Part shown: piece after piece, positions 44,101 to 50,187 of the stretch
Numbering within the stretch: the stretch's first letter is position 1
Layout of the letters: every line of letters starts with the position of its first letter
Assembly: GCA_033765305.1 (NCBI GenBank)
Contig: JANRID010000009.1
Span: 1-50,187, forward strand
Source of the DNA: RDXT01 sp033765305
GTDB taxonomy: Bacteria; Bacteroidota; Bacteroidia; J057
Length of the DNA stretch: 50,187 nt
Direction: 5' to 3'
Translations under genes and position numbers: made by a program
The notes under the pieces: generated by a model
Told to the model about the DNA's origin: nothing
Seen by the model: the letters and a program-made list of their open reading frames with translations, nothing else
Database searches by the model: none

Positions 44101-44901
44101 GGTCAGGGGATCGAGGAAAATGAGGGTATCGGTGGCGTCGATGAGGTTCATCCGCACGGCGAAGTCCTGCTCGAACACATCGCTGACCCGGTTCACGGTC
44201 GTGACCATCGCGCCCAGCACGAGGGGCACGGTGCCGCCGTGAAACTGGGCGTATTCGCCGGTGCAGGAGAGGGCCAGTCGGTAGATATGCCGGCTGCAGT
44301 CGCCGAAGAGCTCGATGCCCTGGCGGCCGGCGACGGCGCTTCCGTCCGCCGGGGGGCCGGAAAAGCCGCAGGAAAAGGCTTCTGCGGGGCTGCCGAAGTC
44401 TGCCTTCGTGTACACCTGGTAAAAGCGGTCCTGGGCGTGGTAGAGCGGGTCGATGAAGACCGTGCCCTGCTGCCGGGTGACCATCAGGGCATGGAAGCCC
44501 TGCGGCGTCAGGTCGAAGCGGATGCGCGCAGACGGATCGGAAGCTGCGCGCCCCGCGTAGGTGCGGATCTCCGGATAGCGCGCGGCCAGCCCCGGCGCCA
44601 TGACGGGCGATTCCCAGATGCGGAAGCGCATCATGCTGCCGTCGGGCATGGGCAGGTCCAGCAGCGGCGCCTGGGTCTGCGCGGCCGCACTGAATTCCAT
44701 GGGCGCCTGCGCCAGCAGGCTGCGCAGCGCATCGAGGTCCAGCTCCACGACGCGGTAGGCTTCCGGCACAATGCGGCGCTCGCCCCCTGCCGGCGGCAGG
44801 GCATCGGGCGACTTCCAGGGAGACGCAGATGGCTGGGCCTGCGCCAGCATCGGCAGCAGCCAGCACAGGAAAAGGCAGCAGGAAACGGAGAATATGCGCA
44901 T
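41176..44901 (-). CDS. Secreted reprolysin-like metalloprotease with T9SS sorting domain
   Basis: The 1241-residue protein has a signal peptide (MRIFSVSCCLFLCWLLPMLA) and a propeptide. A zinc metalloprotease domain follows, with the extended motif HEIGHQFSGSH at about residues 339-349, the metzincin layout of reprolysin-like proteases. Beta-sandwich domains come next, then a P/Homo-B domain (about residues 880-1020, including GTHDYMRDLRFSLISPGGT and GVWTLEMADVQEPDGGSLTDW). SprB-like repeats (SYTVTVVDAASC and TYTVTVTDANGC) precede a C-terminal T9SS type A domain (FRLMPNPARGQFLASF to the end). It should cross the outer membrane through T9SS and act as a surface or secreted peptidase. The start at 44901 gives the signal peptide directly. 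Confidence 0.93.
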   Translation of the reverse strand: MRIFSVSCCLFLCWLLPMLAQAQPSASPWKSPDALPPAGGERRIVPEAYRVVELDLDALRSLLAQAPMEFSAAAQTQAPLLDLPMPDGSMMRFRIWESPVMAPGLAARYPEIRTYAGRAASDPSARIRFDLTPQGFHALMVTRQQGTVFIDPLYHAQDRFYQVYTKADFGSPAEAFSCGFSGPPADGSAVAGRQGIELFGDCSRHIYRLALSCTGEYAQFHGGTVPLVLGAMVTTVNRVSDVFEQDFAVRMNLIDATDTLIFLDPLTDPFTNDDGGMLIGENMALTDSLIGDSAYDIGHVFGTAGGGAAFYAVVCEPFYKSGGFTGLTSPVGDPFDIDYVAHEIGHQFSGSHPFRGCGNTFSPDPSAVEPGSGSTIMAYAGICGDNVQNNSDAYFHGYNLEEMSRFIVLGGGQSCGVHTAFGNTPPAVSSIGQAYVIPAGTPFFLTAQATDPDGDSLTYCWEQFDSELSPQPPLPGSTGGPNFRTLLPASSPTRYFPSLAALAAGGPFTWEVLPTVSRELNFRVSVRDNAIGGSCTAQDSVRITVSGLAGPFVVTNPSAAGISWTAGGQAMVYWNTGNTQFAPVVCTEVDILLSTDGGLSYPVVLAAGVPNDGLYPVLVPQTATGSARVMVRCAGSIFFDVSDQNFSIEASNPGFLLNTAPQALSACGQDTLTLVLNVGSTGGFAGPVALAVSGLPPGAAAVFDPDTLPAGGQALLTLSGLASSAPGLYPLSITGTGAGGSQTAPVVLSTVPALPGTPVQPVVPVNGAVQVQPAPWLVWSALPGAGAYTVEVADNPGFAPLLFQQAGISGSQYQIPVQFPLQTTLYWRVKAGNACGEGAFGPVHQFTTAAPVCTTLLGTGLPLFLNPAVPDTVLATVNMPAAGVVTDVNLPMLRGTHDYMRDLRFSLISPGGTKLLAAGPVCEGERDFDFGFDDQATAPYSAIPCPPTSGWVYQPKTPLAVFSGENAQGVWTLEMADVQEPDGGSLTDWRLEICYARPVNSGCSLSAVPVLAGAACAPCAASVAFDLSNATGAAAYVWNDGATGAPRAQVCEGSYTVTVVDAASCTTTVSVLVPPPAAAPLTASASATPAQDASGGTATALAAGGLPPYRYLWSSGDTSASAQQLPPGTYTVTVTDANGCTDTASAVVEAVTGIGELMGLHTFRLMPNPARGQFLASFGFAREEDAVVELHAASGQCLQRTRHRGRQFELAFDLGDQAAGLYLISVQTAQGRAAKQVLLVR

Positions 44902-45015
44902 GGGGAACAGCACCAGGGGTAATGCCGTCAATATACGCCTGTTTTGCGGGTCTGCAATCCGCAAACAACCCATGCCGGCCGCTTTTCAGCGGCGCGCTCC
45001 GGGGGACGCGGGCTG

Positions 45016-47085
45016 CTATTCCAGCTGCACCTTCCGCATCCACATCCCCTGGCTGGTCTGCACCTGGACGAGGGCCAGGCCGCGGTAGCCGCTGCGCACC
45101 TGCGCCTCGTGCCGGTCGAAGCGGATCTCGGCAGACAGGCGCCGGCCCCTGAGGTCGTACAGGGTGAGGGATTCGATGGCGGCCTGGGGCGAGCGGAGGA
45201 TGAAGGTACCAAAAGCAGGATTGGGGGAGAGGACAATGGCGTTAATGCCATCGCCCGGATCATCCAGGCCTACGCTCGTCATGGTCACACATGCCGAGGT
45301 ATCTGTGCATCCGTTCTCGGTCAGCTCGACAGCGTAGCTTCCATTGGCTGCGGCAGTAAAGGCCTGGCTGTTTGCGCCTTCGATCGGTGCGTAATTTTCC
45401 GCGCAGTTCAGCCACCGGTAGCTGGCATTGGGGTTATTGGCTGTGATGGTGAAGCCGGCGACGGTGGTGGTAATATCTGCCACCGCATTGAGCGTCAGGT
45501 TCAGCGTGACCACCGAATCGCAGCCTTCGGCATTGGACAGCATGAAGGTGGCAGTGCTGTCGGAGGCCGTGTAGGTGATGCCGTCGATCCAGGTGTAGGC
45601 AGCGCAGGCCCGGATGACATCGGTGCCGGCGCTTGGGGCGCACGGGCGCATGTTCTGCACAAATATATCCTCTGCGCCTGCAGCGGTGAGCGGACTGCTT
45701 CCCGTTCCCGGATCAAAATCCACCGTGCCGGCGAAAGATCCCGCAGTGTACACCTGGCCGGCAGCATCTGCCGCGATGGAGGCGCCTCCGTCATTTGCGA
45801 TTCCGCCCCAGGTGCGCGCCCACAGGAAATGGTCCTGGGCATCCATGCACTGGACGAAGACATCGTCGCCGCCGGCGGAGCTGCGGGGGCTGCTGCCGGG
45901 CCCCGGATCAAAGTCGGCTGTGCCGGCGAACACCCCCGTGGTGTACACCTGCCCCGATGCATCGGCGGCGATGGAGAATCCTTCTTCGTCCGACGTGCCG
46001 CCCCAGGCTGCTGCCCACAGGAAATTGCCCTGGGCGTCCAGCTTCTGGACAAAGATGTCAACGCCGCCTGCGGCGGCCAGGGGGCTGCTGCCGGGTCCCG
46101 GATCCGCATCTGCCGTACCGGCGAACCAGCCCGTGGTGTACACCGCACCCGCCGCATCGGCCGTGACGGCATTGCTCCGGTCATCCGACGCGCCTCCCCA
46201 CGTGCGCGCCCACAGGAAGTTGCCCTGGGCATCCAGCTTCTGCACAAAGACATCGTCACCGCCGGCGGAGCTGCGGGGGCTGCTGCCAGGGCCCAGATCA
46301 AAGTCGGCTGTGCCGGCAAACACCCCGGTAAGGTACACGCTGCCCGAATCGCCGGAGATGACCGAGGTGCCGAAATCGGAGGAGGTGCCGCCCCAGGCTT
46401 GGACCCACAGGAAATTGCCCTGGGCATCCAGTTTCTGGACGAAGATATCATACGCGCCAGCGGAGGTCCGGGTGCTGACGCCGGGGCCCGGATCGAAGTC
46501 CACGGTGCCCTCGAATCCGCCTGTGAGGTACACGTGGCCCGAATCGTCCAGCGCGATGGAGGCGCCTGCCTGTTCCAGCACGCCGCCCCAGGATCTGGCC
46601 CAGCGGAAGCTGCCGTCGGCATTCAGCTTCTGGACAAACAGGCCGATGTTTCCGGCGGAGGTGAGGGTGCTGACGCCGGGCCCCGGATCAAAGTCTGCCG
46701 TGCCGCTGAAAAAGCCCAGCACGTACACCTGGCCCGAATCGCCGATGGCGATGGCCGCGCCGAAGTCATCCGACGTTCCGCCGGATGCTGCCGCCCACAG
46801 GAAATTGCCCTGGGCATCCAGCTTCTGCACGAAGACATCGTACTCGCCTGCGGAGGCGAGGGGGCTGCTGCCCGGCCCCGGATCCGCGTCTGCCGTGCCC
46901 CGGAACCCTCCCGTGAGGTACACCTGGCCCGAATCGCCGACGGCGACGGCAAAGGCCTGGTCTTCCTCCGTTCCGCCCCAGGCCCGGGCCCAGTCGAAGG
47001 TTTGGGCAGGCAGGAGGCAGGCACTGGACAGGAGGACGGCCAGGAGGAAGACCGTGCGGCGGGTCGGCATGGCGAGGACTTGCAT
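45016..47085 (-). CDS. Secreted SBBP-type repeat protein with T9SS sorting domain
   Basis: This 689-residue protein has a signal peptide (MPTRRTVFLLAVLLSSACLL) and then seven repeats of about 65 residues, each with a W-A-x-x-W-G-G start, a DSGQVYLTGGF-like strand, a DFDPGPG-like loop, and FVQKLDAQGNFLW at the end. These are SBBP/beta-propeller repeats. After them come a cysteine-containing linker, a segment around VVTLNLTLNAVADITTTVAG, and a T9SS type A C-terminal domain (LSPNPAFGTFILRSPQ to the end). I chose 47085 because its upstream context (CCCCTG then CTGTACCCTATG) resembles that of the protease gene start; 47070 is also possible. It probably sits on or outside the outer membrane; its ligand is unknown. 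Confidence 0.87.
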   Translation of the reverse strand: MQVLAMPTRRTVFLLAVLLSSACLLPAQTFDWARAWGGTEEDQAFAVAVGDSGQVYLTGGFRGTADADPGPGSSPLASAGEYDVFVQKLDAQGNFLWAAASGGTSDDFGAAIAIGDSGQVYVLGFFSGTADFDPGPGVSTLTSAGNIGLFVQKLNADGSFRWARSWGGVLEQAGASIALDDSGHVYLTGGFEGTVDFDPGPGVSTRTSAGAYDIFVQKLDAQGNFLWVQAWGGTSSDFGTSVISGDSGSVYLTGVFAGTADFDLGPGSSPRSSAGGDDVFVQKLDAQGNFLWARTWGGASDDRSNAVTADAAGAVYTTGWFAGTADADPGPGSSPLAAAGGVDIFVQKLDAQGNFLWAAAWGGTSDEEGFSIAADASGQVYTTGVFAGTADFDPGPGSSPRSSAGGDDVFVQCMDAQDHFLWARTWGGIANDGGASIAADAAGQVYTAGSFAGTVDFDPGTGSSPLTAAGAEDIFVQNMRPCAPSAGTDVIRACAAYTWIDGITYTASDSTATFMLSNAEGCDSVVTLNLTLNAVADITTTVAGFTITANNPNASYRWLNCAENYAPIEGANSQAFTAAANGSYAVELTENGCTDTSACVTMTSVGLDDPGDGINAIVLSPNPAFGTFILRSPQAAIESLTLYDLRGRRLSAEIRFDRHEAQVRSGYRGLALVQVQTSQGMWMRKVQLE
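45640..47020 (-). repeat. Seven tandem coding repeats of about 195 bp
   Basis: The repeats of the SBBP-type gene are also similar as DNA. Units two periods apart (for example near 45871 and 46251, offset about 390 bp) share long near-identical stretches. This suggests recent expansion or exchange between units and a region prone to length change and misassembly. Confidence 0.8.
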
Positions 47086-47600
47086 AGGGTACAGGGTCAG
47101 GGGTTGAACAAGGGCACGCTGCGGTGCCATGCGGGCCGGAGGCCCGCAGAAAGCCCGGCAAGATGCCTGAGGGCTTGGGAGTGTCCGGCTCAAGTTCGCG
47201 TTTCTTTCTGTCAAATTCAACTCCGAATCCCGGCATGCGCCGGAGACGCAGCCTGCGGTGCCCGCCGCATGCCCGCGTATCGGGCCAAAACACCTGTTTA
47301 TTGCCGCATGTGGCCCAATACGCAGGACTGTCCCCGGCCCTTCCCTGCAGCGGCGCCGATGCCGCGCGCCGGCGGCAGCCCTGCCGGGATGCAGAACCGG
47401 ACAGCCGGACTGACGATGCGTCCGGGCCGTTGGGCGATCCGCAGGGCTTTTTCATATGCCGGCGGAAACATTTCTGCCGCCGGCCCGCTTACACAGGCAC
47501 ATAGCTGGCTGACTCGGCGCCTGTTCCGCGCCGGATTCATGCATCGGGCACCCGCCTGGCGGCTATCGGGAAGCATTCGCAACGAATAACCTGCAAGGGC
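47086..47600. other. Long intergenic region without a recognised gene
   Basis: This 515-bp stretch separates the divergent SBBP-type gene and the T9SS protein gene. It contains a perfect 8-bp GC hairpin (47458-47465 with 47477-47484) without a T run. Open frames here lack any protein-like feature. It must hold the promoters of both secreted-protein genes; I could not locate a confident Bacteroidota promoter. Confidence 0.5.
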
Positions 47601-48944
47601 ATGAAAAATATTTTGTGTGCAGGACTGCTGATGGTGTGCTGCGGCTATGCCCAGGCGCAATCCGGCAATCTCTTCGGCATCGTCAGCAGAAACTACTACT
47701 CCCTGGTCAGCGACCCCTTGTATCCGGGCCAACCCTACGAACGGTTTGATTCTGCCACGATCCGGCTGGGCAGCCTGAACCCTGCCAGCGGCTTTGTGGC
47801 CAACGTGGGCAATGTCACCTACCGGCAGGCAGTCAACCTGACGGGCGCAGCCCTCGACCCCTACAGCAGCATCTACATCTTCATCGCCGGGGCCGATCTG
47901 ACGACGTTCGATCTCAATACCGGCGCCATCGTGAACCAGGTCCCCCTGACCAACCCGCTCGGTGCCAGTTTCTTTGACAATTTCCGGTTCAACCCCTCCG
48001 ACAGCACGATGTACGGCCTGGCCCGCCGGTACATCCCGGATCCGGCAGGCGGATTCGGCACGGGCGAATTATTCCTCGCCAGGGCCAACACGGCCACGGG
48101 CGAGATTACCCAGCTCTCCGCTGCATCTGTCGGGCAGAGCTTTGCCTACGCCGGAAGCGCCATCAATCCCTATGAAATGGTGTACTACTACTCGTCCGGC
48201 AATGCGCTTATCGGCCTGGACCTGTACGACGGCTCCATCTACAGCGAGGCGCCCTTCGGGCTGAACCCCGGCACGATGTTCGACAACTTCGCCTACAGCT
48301 GCGCCGATACCGCGCTGTACGGGCTGATCCGCCAGACCTACGTCTCCTACGTGCCGGACCCCTCGCTGCCGGGGGACTCCATGATCGTGTATGATTCCAC
48401 CACGGTCAGGCTCGGCAGGATCGACCCGGGCACCGGCGCGATCAGCATCATTTCGCCCTACACGGTTGCCCAGGGCGGATACAGCATCAATGCCGGCGCC
48501 GCCATAGACCCGAACACCATGACCTACTACTACAGCAACGGCTCTCATCTCATCGGCATCTCCCTGATGACGGGCCTGCTGACGAGCCAGGTGCCCTTTT
48601 CGTTTGCGGAGGGGGATTATATCAACCTGATGCGCAACACCGAAAACTGCTACGCAGTCCAGGCGATGCGAAGCGGGGTCCGCACGGATGCCGGGCCGGC
48701 GCCGGAGCTTACGGTTTGGGTGTATCCCAATCCGGCCCGGGGCCTCCTGCAGGTGCGCAGCAGCCAGCGTATCCGGCAGGTGGAGATCACCGCAACGGAC
48801 GGCAAGCGCCTCCTGCTCGCGCCCGGCGGGGATGCGCTGGCGGGCGGCATAGACATTACGGGCCTGGAGCCGGGCATGTATGCGGTCCGGGTGGTGTTCC
48901 GGAACGGGCGGACGGTGATCCGCAAGTGGATGAAAAAAAGCTGA
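47601..48944 (+). CDS. Secreted protein with T9SS sorting domain
   Basis: The 447-residue protein begins with a signal peptide (MKNILCAGLLMVCCGYAQAQ). The mature region repeats a pattern of Tyr- and Asn-rich segments: YRQAVNLTGAALDPYSSIYI, AYAGSAINPYEMVYYYSSGN and YSINAGAAIDPNTMTYYYSNG, each followed by a strand such as LIGLDLYDGSIYSEAPF. This suggests a seven-bladed or similar propeller with internal repeats. The last 75 residues (VWVYPNPARGLLQVRSSQ to IRKWMKKS) form a T9SS type A sorting domain. It should be exported and possibly surface-bound. No enzyme motif was seen and the function is unknown. Confidence 0.87.
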   Translation: MKNILCAGLLMVCCGYAQAQSGNLFGIVSRNYYSLVSDPLYPGQPYERFDSATIRLGSLNPASGFVANVGNVTYRQAVNLTGAALDPYSSIYIFIAGADLTTFDLNTGAIVNQVPLTNPLGASFFDNFRFNPSDSTMYGLARRYIPDPAGGFGTGELFLARANTATGEITQLSAASVGQSFAYAGSAINPYEMVYYYSSGNALIGLDLYDGSIYSEAPFGLNPGTMFDNFAYSCADTALYGLIRQTYVSYVPDPSLPGDSMIVYDSTTVRLGRIDPGTGAISIISPYTVAQGGYSINAGAAIDPNTMTYYYSNGSHLIGISLMTGLLTSQVPFSFAEGDYINLMRNTENCYAVQAMRSGVRTDAGPAPELTVWVYPNPARGLLQVRSSQRIRQVEITATDGKRLLLAPGGDALAGGIDITGLEPGMYAVRVVFRNGRTVIRKWMKKS

Positions 48945-49023
48945 TTCCGGCCAGCCGGCATCCTTCCGGCTGGGTCTTCCGGGAGGAGCCGCCCTTGCGT
49001 ATGAACCCGCTAATACATAATTT

Positions 49024-49043
49024 TACTGCAAATTTTTGCAGTA
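49024..49043. promoter_or_regulatory. Perfect inverted repeat at the DUF4143 gene start
   Basis: TACTGCAAA-TT-TTTGCAGTA is a perfect 9-2-9 inverted repeat that ends 4 bp before the ATG at 49048. It covers the place of a ribosome binding site, so it may act as an operator, as an RNA hairpin blocking translation, or both. Confidence 0.65.
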
Positions 49044-49047
49044 CAGG

Positions 49048-50184
49048 ATGAAAATTCATCGGATTATTCAGCAGCAGCTTGAATCCCGCATGGTTCCCGG
49101 CAAGGTGGTGGTGCTGCTGGGCCCCCGGCAGGTGGGCAAAACCACCCTGCTGCGGGATATCCTGGCCGCCCAGCAGGAGCCTTTCCTGTTCGTTTCCGGC
49201 GAGGATCGTGCCGTACAGGCCTGGCTGGGCAGCCAGCATATCGAAACCCTGCGGCAGAACTTGGGCAAACATACCCTGCTTGTGGTGGATGAAGCCCAGC
49301 ACGTGCCCAATATCGGGCTCAACCTCAAGCTGATCGTGGATCACCTGCCGCATATCCGGGTGCTGGCAACCGGGTCGTCCTCCTTCGACCTGTCTAACCA
49401 GACCGGAGAACCGCTGGTCGGCAGGAAATGGGAGTTCGAGCTGTACCCGATTTCCCAGCTGGAGCTGGCCGCTGCCGAGCTGCCGTTCCAAACGGAGGAA
49501 CTGCTTCCGCAGCGGCTGATCTATGGCAGCTATCCGGAAGTCGTCACCACCGTCGGACTGGCGGACAAACGCGAACTGCTCAGCAGCATCGTCAACGGAT
49601 ACCTGTATAAAGATCTGCTGATGTTTGAGGAGATCCGGAAGTCCAAAAAAATCATCGAGATCCTGAGTCTGCTGGCTTTTCAGATCGGCAGCCTGGTGTC
49701 CGTGCATGAAATCAGCCAAGCCGTCGGCCTGAACAGCCGCACGGTCGAGAAATACCTCGACCTGCTGGAAAAAGTCTTTGTCATCAAGCGCCTCGGCGGG
49801 TATTCGCGGAACCTGCGGAAGGAAATAGCCAAAGGCTCGAAATACTATTTCTGGGACAATGGCATCCGCAATGCCGTCATCAACCATTTTAATGAACTGC
49901 CCCTGCGGAATGATACCGGGGCTTTGTGGGAGAACTACCTGATCACAGAGCGACTGAAAAAACAGCGCTACACGAAGATTTTTTCCAGCAACTACTTCTG
50001 GCGCACCTACAGCCAGCAGGAGGTGGATTTTGTGGAGGAACGGGACGGCCGGCTCTACGGGTTTGAGTTCAAGTGGTCTGCATCAGCCCCCAAGCCCCCC
50101 GCGCGCTGGCTTGAAGCGTATCCGGAAGCCAGCTTCGACGTGATCCACCGCGGAAATTACCGCTCGTTTATTGCGGAGGTTTGA
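49048..50184 (+). CDS. AAA_14/DUF4143 ATP-binding protein
   Basis: This 378-residue protein belongs to the large family of AAA_14 plus DUF4143 ATPases. The Walker A is LLGPRQVGKTTLL (about residues 23-35) and the Walker B is LLVVDEAQHV (about 79-88). ATGSSSFDLSN follows as the sensor region, then a winged-helix-like part (SVHEISQAVGLNSRTVEKYLDLLEKVFVIKRL), and the DUF4143 C-terminus with QEVDFVEERDGRLYGFEFKW. That last region has the D-x(n)-E-x-K shape of a PD-(D/E)XK nuclease. The true role of these proteins is not settled. The start at 49048 lies just after the inverted repeat; a TTG four codons earlier would lie inside it. The gene ends three bases from the window edge. Confidence 0.92.
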   Translation: MKIHRIIQQQLESRMVPGKVVVLLGPRQVGKTTLLRDILAAQQEPFLFVSGEDRAVQAWLGSQHIETLRQNLGKHTLLVVDEAQHVPNIGLNLKLIVDHLPHIRVLATGSSSFDLSNQTGEPLVGRKWEFELYPISQLELAAAELPFQTEELLPQRLIYGSYPEVVTTVGLADKRELLSSIVNGYLYKDLLMFEEIRKSKKIIEILSLLAFQIGSLVSVHEISQAVGLNSRTVEKYLDLLEKVFVIKRLGGYSRNLRKEIAKGSKYYFWDNGIRNAVINHFNELPLRNDTGALWENYLITERLKKQRYTKIFSSNYFWRTYSQQEVDFVEERDGRLYGFEFKWSASAPKPPARWLEAYPEASFDVIHRGNYRSFIAEV

Positions 50185-50187
50185 GGG

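Noticed and set aside
45640..47020. CRISPR-like array
   Set aside because: The periodicity is about 195 bp, in frame, and encodes propeller repeats; there are no short direct repeats with unique spacers.

Overview
This window looks like part of a chromosome from a GC-rich Bacteroidota, probably of the Saprospiria type. That placement is inference. It rests on three secreted proteins at the right end with type IX secretion (T9SS) C-terminal sorting domains, on weak or absent Shine-Dalgarno sequences, and on the gene families present. I saw no rRNA, tRNA, CRISPR array or insertion sequence.

Positions 1-15600 are mostly housekeeping and envelope genes. They include secreted and lipoprotein unknowns, a DUF4268 nuclease-like protein, a TPR protein, a Tat-signal HisC-like aminotransferase, a PhnZ-like HD-domain diiron oxygenase, infC and thrS, an SPFH-domain lipoprotein, a GNAT acetyltransferase, a Cof-type HAD phosphatase, a pyridoxal kinase, radC, and a polytopic membrane protein.

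Positions 15940-33153 carry a complete type I BREX anti-phage locus: brxA, brxB, brxC, pglX, cargo, pglZ, brxL. The cargo lies between pglX and pglZ. It holds a decayed DUF3644 gene, an intact AbiL-like pair (AAA ATPase plus RloB/TOPRIM protein), an unrecognised 596-residue protein with a PD-(D/E)XK-like motif, and a second, heavily deleted copy of the same DUF3644-ATPase-RloB module that runs into pglZ. A 56-bp identical direct repeat lies in the two DUF3644 remnants and brackets the intact cargo. pglX has an AT-rich central segment that fits an exchanged target-recognition domain. Facing the locus from the right is a degenerate sigma54-activator-like AAA+/Fis-HTH protein with palindromes in its upstream region.

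Positions 34156-41140 hold a tight unit of six overlapping genes: GT4 glycosyltransferase, radical SAM/SPASM enzyme, small P-loop kinase, a nucleotidyltransferase-tyrosine phosphatase fusion, NodU/TobZ-type carbamoyltransferase, and a WG-repeat protein. A small proline-rich ORF and a hairpin precede it. I do not recognise this set as a described pathway; it reads as a biosynthesis or modification cluster and is, with the BREX cargo, the best candidate for something new.

Positions 41176-48944 encode three secreted T9SS-type proteins: a reprolysin-like metalloprotease, a seven-repeat SBBP-like protein, and an unknown. The window ends with a DUF4143-type ATPase preceded by a perfect 20-bp inverted repeat.
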